From Bacteroidota bacterium (GTDB lineage Bacteria > Bacteroidota > Bacteroidia > Bacteroidales > FEN-979), in NCBI GenBank assembly GCA_026391805.1, contig JAPLDJ010000020.1, positions 1-64,000 of the forward strand: a stretch of DNA of 64,000 nucleotides. The letters are read 5' to 3'. The notes under the pieces were generated by a model that saw only the letters and a list, made by a program, of their open reading frames with translations, did not search any database and was not told the origin of the DNA. Made by a program: the position numbers and the translations under genes. Of the stretch, positions 16,851-26,129 are shown piece after piece. The stretch's first letter is position 1; each line of letters opens with the position of its first letter.

Positions 16851-18638
16851 TTACAACTCCCAGTTCTCGTCAACGTCCCAGTTGGCGCGGATTTCAATTG
16901 TCTTCGGGAAATACCTTACCTCTTCAGGCTGAAGCCGGACCGAATATTTTCCGGTGTCCCAGCGCCCGTTCCTGTTCAGGTCAAAGACAACCTTGATCTT
17001 GTATTTTCCGGGTAAAATGTAATCAAACTTTACTGTTCCGCCGGCAGGAAGGATCTTCTGCAGATAATTTTTTTCCTTCTCATCCATTAACTGGACAAGA
17101 TAATTGCAGGACGAATCTTTTGTGGCAATGGTGATCCGGAAGGAACCGAAATCCCTTAATGAATTTGTTCTGAAGGCGGTTATAATGGTATCATTGGAGC
17201 GGCCGTTCATCGAATGGAAGATCGAATCCGGGAAGATCAGGCTGTATGGCTTGTCTTCCTTCCACTTATAATTTATCTGCAACTTTCTTTTAACCGAATC
17301 GGCAAATGTGACTTTTGGCTTCACCGTGTCCTTGCCGTCCACAAGTAAGATCCGTGAAAAATTATATCCTGACAAGGGATAGGAAAAAGTGAAGACCGGG
17401 TTCTGGGTGAACGGATTGAGCTTGTTATTGATAAGATTATTGGACAGGTTCAGTCTCAGTACCACCGGTGCTCCCTGTTCGTTCTTCTTCTTTTTCGAAT
17501 CCTTTTTCCTCAGGTTGATATTGGCGGTATCAAGGGTCTTGTCATTGTCAAGGATCCGCAGGTAAAGGGAATCGGTTCCGGTTTTATTCATCCAGAGATA
17601 AACGGTATCCCGGGTAGCATTTATTTCCGGCGCCATCCAGCCGGGTTGGAGCGCAAAATTTAACGGTATGTATTCAGGCTTTGATGCAGGAAACCTGAAA
17701 ACGATGCCAACCTGGTCTTCATTGACCATGTCGGCTTTGAGAATCTTCTGAATTGAATCTGATTCCTCGAACAGTTTGAGTGTATACGAAGGGAGGGCCG
17801 GTTTTTTCACCAGCGAGGAATCCTTCTGCCTGACCGTGTCATGAGGAACCACGGTCTCTTTTGCCAGTGTATCCCGGTTCAGGGTGTCGCTAAGGAGTGT
17901 GTCTTCCTTCAGTGTGTCCGTACCGGCAGGTTTAACATAAATTCCCCTGACCAGGCTGTCGTAAAATGCAATCTTTTCAACCGGCGGGTTGGCAAAATAG
18001 TCTCCGTTCAGATCCTTCAGTCCGAACAGCAGATAAGGAACATCCCTGAGGTTCCTGAAAGAAAATTCACCATTCTCCCTGGTCTTCGCCATGTAATATG
18101 GTGCAACATGAAGCGGCAGTGAATCCAGCGGCAGGGTATCGTTCTCATTGACGTAAAGCATGGCATAGACATCCTTCTGAGGGGTAAGATCGAAAGCACT
18201 GATGATCTTACCGGTGAGGCTGAGCGAATCGATATAATTACCCGTCGAAAAGGTATAGGAGTAATCATGCAGAATGTTGCTTTCCGTCAGGTCGGCAATG
18301 GCCTCCCCGAAATTAACGGAGTATGTCGTGTTTGGCTGCAGGCTGTCGTTGAGGCTGATGAGGATGGATTTCCCGCGAAGCTTGATTTCAGTGCGGGGAA
18401 GCAGCGGCGGGGATACGGTGACCTGGGTGTTCTGGTCTTTCAGCTGGATGAATTCATCAAATGTGATCCTGATCTCCTTTTGATTAAAATTAAGGGTCAG
18501 TGCAGGAGGAATACATTCAACCACTTTCGGGGGCGTGAGATCTTTCCTGCCCCCTTCCGGCGCGATAGGATTGGCGCACCGGTTCATGAAGAGCATGACA
18601 AACAGGCCGCAAAGAAAAAAACTGGTTGAACGGATCAC
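16851..18638 (-). CDS. Big_5 (Ig-like) domain lipoprotein
   Basis: 595 residues from a GTG start. The hydrophobic N-terminus leads to Cys21, followed by ANPIAPEGGRKDLTPPKV, the usual opening of Bacteroidota surface lipoproteins that carry a Big_5 Ig-like domain (about 35-130, IRITFDEFIQL). A central Thr/Asp/Ser-rich stretch (about 240-275) may be a flexible linker, and the C-terminus has further beta-rich segments. Role unknown; such proteins are near-universal in the phylum. Convergent with the arsR-like gene, 10 nt apart. Confidence 0.8.
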   Translation of the reverse strand: MIRSTSFFLCGLFVMLFMNRCANPIAPEGGRKDLTPPKVVECIPPALTLNFNQKEIRITFDEFIQLKDQNTQVTVSPPLLPRTEIKLRGKSILISLNDSLQPNTTYSVNFGEAIADLTESNILHDYSYTFSTGNYIDSLSLTGKIISAFDLTPQKDVYAMLYVNENDTLPLDSLPLHVAPYYMAKTRENGEFSFRNLRDVPYLLFGLKDLNGDYFANPPVEKIAFYDSLVRGIYVKPAGTDTLKEDTLLSDTLNRDTLAKETVVPHDTVRQKDSSLVKKPALPSYTLKLFEESDSIQKILKADMVNEDQVGIVFRFPASKPEYIPLNFALQPGWMAPEINATRDTVYLWMNKTGTDSLYLRILDNDKTLDTANINLRKKDSKKKKNEQGAPVVLRLNLSNNLINNKLNPFTQNPVFTFSYPLSGYNFSRILLVDGKDTVKPKVTFADSVKRKLQINYKWKEDKPYSLIFPDSIFHSMNGRSNDTIITAFRTNSLRDFGSFRITIATKDSSCNYLVQLMDEKEKNYLQKILPAGGTVKFDYILPGKYKIKVVFDLNRNGRWDTGKYSVRLQPEEVRYFPKTIEIRANWDVDENWEL

Positions 18639-18672
18639 CTTGATTGTGATTGATTTTCGAATTACTGCGCAC

Positions 18673-18680
18673 CAAATTTA
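18673..18680 (-). promoter_or_regulatory. Candidate -7 box for the Big_5 lipoprotein gene
   Basis: TAAATTTG on the minus strand, 35 nt before the GTG start. No well-spaced -33 box. Confidence 0.3.
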
Positions 18681-18779
18681 CCAAGGGTTTTTGTATAAAT
18701 AACCCAATTTTTACTATTTTTACACGGAAAAACCAGAATAACCAGAAGAATATAGTATCACCTCCAATCATAACAGTTT

Positions 18780-19520
18780 ATGTCAGGGCACAATAAATGG
18801 TCAACCATTAAACGGAAAAAAGGAGCTTTGGATGCGAAACGTTCAAAGATCTTTTCTAAAATCATTAAGGATATTACCATTTCGGTCAAGGAAAGCGGTC
18901 CCGACCCGGAACACAATCCGCGGCTGAGGCTTGCCATTGCGAATGCCAAAGGGGCCAGCATGCTGAAGGAAACCATCCAGCGGGCCATCAACAAGGGTTC
19001 CGATAAAGATTCGGCCGCCCTGATGGAAACGACCTATGAAGGGAAAGGACCGCACGGGATTGCCATCTTTGTGGATGCCACCACGGATAACATCCAGCGG
19101 ACCGTCAGCAACGTCCGGGCCTATTTCAACAAACACGGCGGCGAACTGGGAAAGAACGGGTCGCTGAACTACCTCTTCGACCGTAAGGGTATCTTCGTCA
19201 TTCCGAAAGGCGATCTGAACCTGGATGAATTCGAAATGGAGGTCATTGACGCCGGCGCCGAAGATATTATCCTGGAGGATGAGATGTTCACGATCACTAC
19301 GGCCATGGAAGATTTCGGCAACATGATGAAAAAGCTGGAACAGTTAAACATTGAGCCGGAAAGCGCTTCCCTGCAGCGGGTCCCGAAAACAACAGAAACG
19401 CTGGACATCGACTCTGCCAGGAAAGTCCTGAAACTGATTGATATCATCGAGGAAGATGACGATGTGCAGAATGTATACCACAACCTCACCCTCACCGATG
19501 AGCTGATGGAAGAAATGTAG
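18780..19520 (+). CDS. YebC/PmpR-family protein
   Basis: 246 residues, full length. Begins SGHNKWSTIKRKKGALDAKRSKIFSK without long gaps, the hallmark of the family, and includes MTTYEGKGPHGIAIFVD-like and GGELGKNGSLNYLFDRKG segments. Members were first described as DNA-binding regulators. More recent work links some to relief of ribosome stalling at poly-proline; which applies here is not visible. Preceded by a TATTTTTA near-match to the -7 box about 65 nt upstream. Confidence 0.93.
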   Translation: MSGHNKWSTIKRKKGALDAKRSKIFSKIIKDITISVKESGPDPEHNPRLRLAIANAKGASMLKETIQRAINKGSDKDSAALMETTYEGKGPHGIAIFVDATTDNIQRTVSNVRAYFNKHGGELGKNGSLNYLFDRKGIFVIPKGDLNLDEFEMEVIDAGAEDIILEDEMFTITTAMEDFGNMMKKLEQLNIEPESASLQRVPKTTETLDIDSARKVLKLIDIIEEDDDVQNVYHNLTLTDELMEEM

Positions 19521-19527
19521 GCACGTG

Positions 19528-20499
19528 TCAGACCCTGCAGATAAACTGGACAAGGTTCACATTTTTCGGAAGCACAAGCTTCTTGCGCAAACGGATGCGC
19601 GAGATCTCCGTGCTTGGCGCCGTGATCTTCAGGATCTGTGAGATCTCCTTTGTGCTGAGGTTCATGCGCAGCAGCGCGCAGAGTTTATGATCGTTGGGTG
19701 TAAGCTGCGGGAATTGTTCACGCAACCGGTCGAAAAAGCCCGGGTGGATCTTTTCGAAATGAGCCTTAATCCTGTACCAGTCGTTCTCGAATTTCACATT
19801 CTCATCGATGGTCTTCAGCACTTTTGAGAAATCGCTTTTGGTGATGGCTTTTCCCTTTCTCAGCTGACGGTTCACGTCTTTCCGGATCAGTCCGATGATC
19901 TTGTTCTTCTGTGAAATGAAAATGGAGGAGGTTGCAAGTTCCCGGTTGATGAGGTCCATCTCCATCTGGTTTTTACTCTTCAGCAACTGGTTCACCTTCT
20001 GCTCGGCCTTGATCTTCTCATGGAGCCTTTGTTCTGTCTCTTTTTCAGCTTTCCTGCGCTTTTCGACTTCGCTCTTCAGTTCATCGATGGCTTTTGTATA
20101 ACCGATTTCCAGGTTACGCTGGTAATTGGCCACTTCTATCAACATTCTTAACTGGTCTACATCGACCGGTTTGAAAAGGTAACCATAAGGCTTGAGGAAA
20201 AACGACCGGTCGAACACTTCGTTTTTGTTCAGCGAGGTAAAGAAAATAATGCCGCAGCTGTATTTGTCGGTGATCTGTTTCGCTGTTTCAATTCCATCAA
20301 TGGTTCCTGCCAGTTTGATATCCATCAGAATGATATCGGGGAGTTTATTTTTTGCTGCCAGCGCCGAAACGGAATCTACAGCCTTTTCACCTTTCGCATC
20401 GATTCCCAGCACTTCGTAGCCGAAACCATTAAGTTTGTTTTTCAGATCATTGGCGATGATGTTCTCATCTTCGACAATATAAAGACTGATTTTTGTCAT
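19528..20499 (-). CDS. Response regulator with coiled coil and LuxR-like HTH
   Basis: 323 residues. Receiver domain 1-125: acidic pair at 10-11 (VEDE), phospho-acceptor Asp60 (LMDIKLAG), FFTSL and LFKPVD. A charged coiled coil (about 135-190, rich in Glu, Lys and Gln) links to a C-terminal helix-turn-helix (about 260-323) with LTPNDHKLCALLRMNLSTKEI, LuxR-like in layout. No histidine kinase is adjacent, so it is an orphan. The architecture, with a long coiled coil before the HTH, recalls Bacteroidota regulators fed by TPR-type kinases elsewhere in the genome. Confidence 0.85.
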   Translation of the reverse strand: MTKISLYIVEDENIIANDLKNKLNGFGYEVLGIDAKGEKAVDSVSALAAKNKLPDIILMDIKLAGTIDGIETAKQITDKYSCGIIFFTSLNKNEVFDRSFFLKPYGYLFKPVDVDQLRMLIEVANYQRNLEIGYTKAIDELKSEVEKRRKAEKETEQRLHEKIKAEQKVNQLLKSKNQMEMDLINRELATSSIFISQKNKIIGLIRKDVNRQLRKGKAITKSDFSKVLKTIDENVKFENDWYRIKAHFEKIHPGFFDRLREQFPQLTPNDHKLCALLRMNLSTKEISQILKITAPSTEISRIRLRKKLVLPKNVNLVQFICRV

Positions 20500-20555
20500 A
20501 GTTTACTGGTTAGAGGTTGATTCATCATAAATAATATCCTGGTATGATAGAGGCA

Positions 20556-21773
20556 TTAAAATTTAAGATCCGAATTTGTAACGATGTTGAATGTATCGAT
20601 CGCAATGACCAGCTCTTCATTGGTCGGCATTACCATGGCCGTCACCCTCGATCCGGGGCGTGTAACGATGAGTTCCTTGCCCTTGGTCAGGGAATTCCGC
20701 TCGTTATCGTATTCGATGCCGAGGAATTCCAGCCCTTCAAGGATTTTTCTGCGGGTTTCGGTATCATTTTCCCCGATCCCGCCTGTAAATACGATCAGGT
20801 CAACGCCTCCCATGGCTGCAGCATACGCACCGATGTATTTTTTCACACGGTAGGCAAACATTTCAAGTGCAAGACGGGCGCGGGCATTCCCTTTTTCCGC
20901 AGCCGTTTCAACGTCGCGCATGTCGTAGGATATGCCGGAAACCCCGAGCACACCGCTCTTCTTGTTGAAGAGGTTGTTGGTATCCTTCATGCTCAGGTTA
21001 TCCTTTTCCGCCAGGTAAAGAAGGACGCCGAGATCGAGATCGCCGCTGCGCGTTCCCATCATCAGTCCTTCCACCGGTGTAAATCCCATGGAGGTATCGA
21101 TCGATTGCCCTTTTTTTATGGCTGCAACCGAAGAACCATTCCCGAGATGGCAGGTGATGATGTTGATGTTATAGAAATCCCTTCCCAGGTACCTGCAGGC
21201 TTTCTGGCTGACAAATTTGTGCGATGTGCCGTGGAAACCGTACCTCCTTACCTTGTATTTTTCATAAAGCTCGTAGGGAATAGCGTAGAGGTATGAATGG
21301 GGTGGCATGGTCTGATGGAAAGATGTGTCGAAAACCGCAACCTGTGGAACGTGCGGCAGGATTGCTTCTATCGAAAGGATGCCCTTCAGGTTGTGAGGGT
21401 TGTGAAGGGGCGCCATCTCAATGCATTTTTCAATGTCCTTTTTTACTATAGGATCAATTCTTACGCTGGTTTTGAAATTTTCACCTCCGTGGGCAACCCT
21501 GTGGCCTACTGCAGCGATTTCGCTTTCATCCTGGATCACGCCATAATCAGGATCTTTCATGGTCCTGAGGATCAGGTTGATTCCAACCTGGTGATCAGGG
21601 ACGAACTGGGTCATCTGGTATTTGTCTTTTCCGGGAACCTGGTGTGTAAGCAGGCTGCTCTCCAGGCCGATCCTGTCGAGCAACCCTTTGGCAATCAATT
21701 CATACTCTTTGCTCATGTCGATGAGCTGGTACTTAATGGATGAACTTCCGCAGTTCAATACGAGAATTTTCAT
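20556..21773 (-). CDS. ackA: Acetate kinase
   Basis: 405 residues. Starts MKILVLNCGSSSIKYQL and contains AHRVAHGGENF-type and RYGFHGTSHKFVS motifs, plus CHLGNGSSVAAI and TGGIGENDTETR. It interconverts acetyl phosphate plus ADP with acetate plus ATP, the energy-yielding step of acetate fermentation. The partner pta is usually next to it but is absent here: the gene on its 5' side is divergent GH3, and the one on its 3' side is the response regulator. A two-box promoter lies 77 nt upstream. Confidence 0.97.
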   Translation of the reverse strand: MKILVLNCGSSSIKYQLIDMSKEYELIAKGLLDRIGLESSLLTHQVPGKDKYQMTQFVPDHQVGINLILRTMKDPDYGVIQDESEIAAVGHRVAHGGENFKTSVRIDPIVKKDIEKCIEMAPLHNPHNLKGILSIEAILPHVPQVAVFDTSFHQTMPPHSYLYAIPYELYEKYKVRRYGFHGTSHKFVSQKACRYLGRDFYNINIITCHLGNGSSVAAIKKGQSIDTSMGFTPVEGLMMGTRSGDLDLGVLLYLAEKDNLSMKDTNNLFNKKSGVLGVSGISYDMRDVETAAEKGNARARLALEMFAYRVKKYIGAYAAAMGGVDLIVFTGGIGENDTETRRKILEGLEFLGIEYDNERNSLTKGKELIVTRPGSRVTAMVMPTNEELVIAIDTFNIVTNSDLKF

Positions 21774-21849
21774 GACTTCTACCTTATCAGTTAGTTAATA
21801 TTTGAGTTCAGGAACGGGTTCACAGCAGAGACCCCAATGTTAGGGCGGT

Positions 21850-21881
21850 CAAAGGTAGAAATAACAGGTACTATTTCCAAA
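21850..21881 (-). promoter_or_regulatory. Bacteroidota-type promoter of ackA
   Basis: On the minus strand: TTTG (21881-21878), 20-nt spacer, TACCTTTG (21857-21850). Both boxes and spacing fit the consensus; predicted leader about 70 nt. The rest of the 294-nt interval between ackA and the GH3 gene shows only the GH3 -7 box. Confidence 0.6.
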
Positions 21882-22037
21882 TCTGCCATTAAAAATAATT
21901 TACTTTATCACGTGTGAATAGCATTATCGCTGGTTACATTCAAGATCATGGCGATAACCTCAGTTAGGGTATCAGGATCCGGTTATTTGGAATGAATTAA
22001 AATATAACCGGGATGGGTCGCGAGCCATCCTATGTTG

Positions 22038-22045
22038 TATTTTTG
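22038..22045 (+). promoter_or_regulatory. Candidate -7 box (TATTTTTG) for the GH3 gene
   Basis: 23 nt before the ATG at 22068. No -33 match recognised. Confidence 0.35.
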
Positions 22046-22067
22046 ACATCTGTTCAATGTTATCCTC

Positions 22068-23585
22068 ATGGCGCTGATAAATTCTGTTCTTTCCTGGCTG
22101 ATGAAGCAAAGAATCCACCAGATGGAGCTTTTCATGAAATACCCTCATGAGGTACAACTCGATTGGTTTACCAATCTGCTGAGCCAGGCAAAAAATACAG
22201 AATGGGGCCGGACATATGATTACAAATCAATAACACGGCCGGAGGAATTCAAATCGAGGGTGCCCGTCAGCGATTATGAAAGCATTAAGCCATATATTGA
22301 CCGGTTGCGGCAAGGTGAGCAAAACATATTATGGCCATCGGAGATCAAATGGTTTGCAAAATCCTCCGGAACGACCAATGAAAAAAGCAAATTCATCCCG
22401 GTCAGCGAGGAATCGCTCGAAGAATGTCATTACAAGGGAGGTAAGGATCTGTTATCGATCTATTGCAACAATCACCCGGAGACGCTTTTGTTTGATGGAA
22501 AAAGCATTGCCATGGGCGGCAGCCACCAGGTTATGGAAGTCAGCAATGACTGGTCCTATAACGAAGGCGACCTGTCGGCCATCATCATCCAGAACCTCCC
22601 GTTCTGGGCTGAATTCAGGCGCACGCCAAACCTTTCCATCGCCCTGATGAATGAATGGGAAAGCAAGATCGAACGCATGGCTGCCGAAACCATCAACCAC
22701 AATGTTACAAGTGCATCCGGTGTTCCGTCATGGACCTTATTGCTTTTCAAGCGGGTGCTGGAGATGACGGGGAAATCTGACATTCTCCAGGTATGGCCGA
22801 AGTTTGAACTCTTCATTCACGGAGGGGTAAATTTTATTCCTTACCAGGAACAGTTCAAAAAACTCCTGCCTTCCCCGAAGATGACATACCTTGAAACGTA
22901 CAATGCCTCCGAGGGATTTTTCGGCATCCAGGACCGGGATCGGGCTGATGATATGTTGCTGATGCTGGATTACGGCATCTATTATGAATTCCTCCCCGTT
23001 GACCGGCTGGATTCGCCGGGAACAGCAACAAAGACGCTGGACCAGGTGGAAATGGATGTAAACTATGCGATGATCATCTCAACGAATGCAGGTCTGTGGC
23101 GTTATATGATCGGGGACACCGTGACCTTCACCACACTGAGTCCTTACAGGATCAAGATCACCGGAAGAACGAAGAATTTTATCAATGCATTCGGGGAAGA
23201 GGTGATCATCGACAATGCAGAAAAAGCACTGGCCATTGCCTGTGAAAAATGCAAGGCGGTCGTTTCAGAATATACGGCCGGCCCGGTCTATTTTAATAAA
23301 GAAGAACGCGGCGCACATGAATGGCTGATCGAGTTTGAACAGCCTCCTGATGACGTCGGGTACTTTACCGTTGCACTCGACAATGCCTTGAAATCGCTGA
23401 ATTCGGATTACGAGGCGAAACGGTACCGCGACATGATCCTGGGCGAACCCATTATCCGGGTAATGCCGGCGGGAACCTTCTATTCCTGGCTCAAGATGAA
23501 GGGGAAACTGGGCGGCCAGAATAAGGTTCCGCGTCTTTCCAACGACCGGAAATACATCGGGGAGATCCTGGATATTCTGAAATGA
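22068..23585 (+). CDS. GH3-family acyl-adenylating protein
   Basis: 505 residues matching the GH3 (plant auxin-responsive promoter) family: WFAKSSGTTNEKSKFIPVS is the ATP-binding signature near 100-118, with TYNASEGFFGIQD later and ITGRTKNFINAFGEEV towards the end. Plant members join amino acids to jasmonate or auxin through an acyl-adenylate. Bacteroidota carry homologues whose substrates are mostly unknown. No signal peptide. A separate promoter box precedes the downstream kinase gene, so it may be its own transcript. Confidence 0.88.
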   Translation: MALINSVLSWLMKQRIHQMELFMKYPHEVQLDWFTNLLSQAKNTEWGRTYDYKSITRPEEFKSRVPVSDYESIKPYIDRLRQGEQNILWPSEIKWFAKSSGTTNEKSKFIPVSEESLEECHYKGGKDLLSIYCNNHPETLLFDGKSIAMGGSHQVMEVSNDWSYNEGDLSAIIIQNLPFWAEFRRTPNLSIALMNEWESKIERMAAETINHNVTSASGVPSWTLLLFKRVLEMTGKSDILQVWPKFELFIHGGVNFIPYQEQFKKLLPSPKMTYLETYNASEGFFGIQDRDRADDMLLMLDYGIYYEFLPVDRLDSPGTATKTLDQVEMDVNYAMIISTNAGLWRYMIGDTVTFTTLSPYRIKITGRTKNFINAFGEEVIIDNAEKALAIACEKCKAVVSEYTAGPVYFNKEERGAHEWLIEFEQPPDDVGYFTVALDNALKSLNSDYEAKRYRDMILGEPIIRVMPAGTFYSWLKMKGKLGGQNKVPRLSNDRKYIGEILDILK

Positions 23586-23610
23586 ACCCGAAGGAGTTTT
23601 CAACATTTCC

Positions 23611-23640
23611 TTTGATGTGTGACTTTTTTCTGTAGATTTG
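23611..23640 (+). promoter_or_regulatory. Promoter of the deoxynucleoside kinase gene
   Basis: TTTG (23611-23614), 18-nt spacer, TAGATTTG (23633-23640), 20 nt before the ATG. Spacing is one short of the usual 19-21. Confidence 0.5.
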
Positions 23641-23660
23641 ACTTTAATTAAAATCGGAAT

Positions 23661-24275
23661 ATGCACATTGCAATTGCAGGAAATATCGGATCCGGAAAAA
23701 CGACGCTGACCGGATTGCTCGCCAAACATTTCGGGTGGGAACCACATTATGAAGATGTCGACACGAATCCTTACCTGAACAGTTTCTATGAGGATATGCA
23801 GCGCTGGTCGTTCAACCTCCAGATCTACTTTCTGAATTCACGTTTCCGCCAGGTCGTCGAGATCCGCCGGTCGGGGAAAACGGTGGTACAGGACCGCACC
23901 ATCTATGAAGATGCGCACATCTTTGCGCCCAATCTGCATTCGATGAACCTCATGAGTACCCGGGATTTTGATAATTATTCATCCCTCTTTACCCTGATGA
24001 GCTCTTTCATCCAGGCACCTGACCTGCTCATATACCTGCGTGCGAGTGTTCCCACGCTGGTCAACCAGATCCAGAAGCGGGGCCGCGATTATGAAAATGC
24101 CATCCGGCTGGATTACCTGAAAGGGCTGAATGAACGTTATGAAGACTGGATCTCCGGGTATGACCTGGGCAAACTGATGATCGTGGAGGTCGACAACCTG
24201 AACATTGCGGAAAATCCGGAGCACCTTGGCAATGTCATCGACCGGATCAATGCTGAACTTCACGGGCTTTTTTAG
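23661..24275 (+). CDS. Deoxynucleoside kinase
   Basis: 204 residues. P-loop GNIGSGKTT at 7-15, then YEDVDTNPYLNSFYED, the QDRTIYED motif typical of the dCK/dGK family, and a late KRGRDYE lid segment. It phosphorylates deoxynucleosides with ATP for dNTP salvage; base specificity cannot be read from sequence. Only 3 nt separate it from kdsB, so the two are cotranscribed. Confidence 0.92.
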   Translation: MHIAIAGNIGSGKTTLTGLLAKHFGWEPHYEDVDTNPYLNSFYEDMQRWSFNLQIYFLNSRFRQVVEIRRSGKTVVQDRTIYEDAHIFAPNLHSMNLMSTRDFDNYSSLFTLMSSFIQAPDLLIYLRASVPTLVNQIQKRGRDYENAIRLDYLKGLNERYEDWISGYDLGKLMIVEVDNLNIAENPEHLGNVIDRINAELHGLF

Positions 24276-24278
24276 CGG

Positions 24279-25022
24279 ATGAAAATTTTAGGGATCATAC
24301 CGGCACGGTACAGTTCAAGCCGCTTTCCGGGAAAACCACTGGCTGAGATCAAGGGGAAACCCATGATCCGGAGGGTTTATGAGCAGGCGTTGCAATGCCC
24401 CGAACTGGATGAACTTATCATTGCCACCGACGACAAGCGGATCGCCGATTGCGTTCGTACCTTCAACGGGAACGTGATGATGACTTCGGAAGATCTGGGC
24501 AGCGGCACTGAGCGGTGCAATGCAGTGGTTGAAACAATGACCGGGGGAAACGAGTTTGATGTGGTGATCAACATCCAGGGGGATGAACCCTTCATCGACC
24601 CGCAGCAGATATCAGAACTGGCCGGATTGTTCATTGAAAAGGAGGTGTTCATCGGGACATTGGTAAAAAAAATAACCCGGAACGAAGAGCTGACCGACCC
24701 CAATGTCGTAAAGGTAGTATTTGACAAGGATTTCCGGGCACTCTATTTCAGCCGGCATGCCATACCTTTTCTTCGCGGAACGGAGATCGGCAAATGGCAT
24801 AAGGAGAGGAATTATTATAAGCATGTTGGGATTTATGGATACCAGGCACAAACGCTCAGCAGGATCACCCGCCTGCCACTGTCCCCGCTTGAAAAAGCCG
24901 AATCACTCGAACAACTCCGCTGGCTGGAAAACGGTTACTCTATCCATGTCAGGGAGACTGAGTATGAGAATATTGCCATCGACACGCCGGGAGATTTATT
25001 AAAAATTACGAACATAACCTGA
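24279..25022 (+). CDS. kdsB: CMP-KDO synthetase (3-deoxy-manno-octulosonate cytidylyltransferase)
   Basis: 247 residues. The N-terminal nucleotide-binding motif IPARYSSSRFPGKPLAEI, the NIQGDEPFIDP segment and the YKHVGIYGYQ segment are all KdsB landmarks. It activates KDO with CTP for the inner core of lipopolysaccharide, consistent with the LptE gene at 8.6 kb and hence an LPS-bearing outer membrane. Confidence 0.96.
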   Translation: MKILGIIPARYSSSRFPGKPLAEIKGKPMIRRVYEQALQCPELDELIIATDDKRIADCVRTFNGNVMMTSEDLGSGTERCNAVVETMTGGNEFDVVINIQGDEPFIDPQQISELAGLFIEKEVFIGTLVKKITRNEELTDPNVVKVVFDKDFRALYFSRHAIPFLRGTEIGKWHKERNYYKHVGIYGYQAQTLSRITRLPLSPLEKAESLEQLRWLENGYSIHVRETEYENIAIDTPGDLLKITNIT

Positions 25023-25097
25023 AAGGCTGTCCGGGTTTTTCATATCTTAGCACCTTCCGGGAATACGATATTTTGTATCCGGCATTATTTTTTCACA

Positions 25098-26120
25098 ATG
25101 AAACACGCCATTGAAAAATACATACCCGAGCTTTTATCGCAATACGATTGCGTGATCATTCCGGGGTTCGGCGGATTTATCGGGAATTATTCTCCGGCGG
25201 TGATCAACCCGGTACACCATACATTCTATCCGCCGTATAAATCGCTGCTCTTCAACATCCACCTGAAACAGAACGACGGCCTGCTGGCTGCAAGGATTGC
25301 GCACGGGGAAAAGATCCTGTACGAAGAAGCGCTGGAGCGGATCAGCATGATGGTGGTTGACTGGTATGATCTGCTGGAAAAGGGCGAAGATCTGCTCATC
25401 GACAAGGTCGGACGGATCGTAAGAGAAACCGATGGCATCCTCCAGTTTGAACAGGATCATTCGGTGAATTACCTGCCGGAAGCTTTCGGACTGAGTTCGT
25501 TCGTTTCACCGGCAATCCGCCGTCCGGGAATGCAGGACAAGATCGAGAAAAAGATCAACCGTTACATCAATGCGCCTGACGGAAGGCAGCGGAAATTGTC
25601 AAGGAGCCTGAAATGGGCTGCCATCATGGCCCTGCCGGTTGGCATAGCCGTATACCTGAGCGTGACCAACATGGACCAGATCCGGGATCTCAGTGAAAGT
25701 TACTCCACCTTCCTCTTTCCGAAATCTGCACCTGTAACAAAGAAGGCAGAAAGTGCAAAGAAGACATACGTCATACGACATACGGCAAAAGCAGTCAAGC
25801 CTGTTGCAAAGATTACGAATCCTGTTCCGCAAACAAAAACAGAACCTTCTCCCGTTGCAACAACAATGAAGGAGACACCGGAACCTGCCGCCAACAAACC
25901 GTTCGCCATCATCGTAGGGGCATTCCGGTTTAAGGAAAATGCCGTGAACCTCGTTGAGAAACTGAAACAGGAGGGTTATGAAGCGGGGATCTTTGATGTG
26001 ACAAAAACAGGTTTGTTCAGGGTGACGGTCGGAACCTTCGAGAGCAAAGAAGAGGCCCTCGGTCAACTTACAGCAGTCCGCAACCAGAACTATTCTGCTG
26101 CCTGGCTGCTGTCAAAATAA
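25098..26120 (+). CDS. HU-CCDC81-like and SPOR domain inner-membrane protein
   Basis: 340 residues. Residues 1-130 match the bacterial HU-CCDC81 pair (DCVIIPGFGGFIGNYSPA, NPVHHTFYPPYK). A single transmembrane helix lies near 170-187 (AIMALPVGIAVYLSV). A Lys/Pro/Thr-rich linker leads to a C-terminal SPOR domain (about 262-340, FAIIVGAFRFKENA). SPOR domains bind denuded septal peptidoglycan, so the protein probably spans the inner membrane at the division site, with the HU-like part in the cytoplasm. Starts 75 nt after kdsB. Confidence 0.87.
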   Translation: MKHAIEKYIPELLSQYDCVIIPGFGGFIGNYSPAVINPVHHTFYPPYKSLLFNIHLKQNDGLLAARIAHGEKILYEEALERISMMVVDWYDLLEKGEDLLIDKVGRIVRETDGILQFEQDHSVNYLPEAFGLSSFVSPAIRRPGMQDKIEKKINRYINAPDGRQRKLSRSLKWAAIMALPVGIAVYLSVTNMDQIRDLSESYSTFLFPKSAPVTKKAESAKKTYVIRHTAKAVKPVAKITNPVPQTKTEPSPVATTMKETPEPAANKPFAIIVGAFRFKENAVNLVEKLKQEGYEAGIFDVTKTGLFRVTVGTFESKEEALGQLTAVRNQNYSAAWLLSK

Positions 26121-26129
26121 CTTGTTTCC

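Noticed and set aside
20544-21743. Two long plus-strand frames opposite ackA (about 250 and 148 codons)
   Set aside because: Antisense to a clearly conserved acetate kinase; the predicted peptides have no recognisable domain and follow from codon bias of the real gene.
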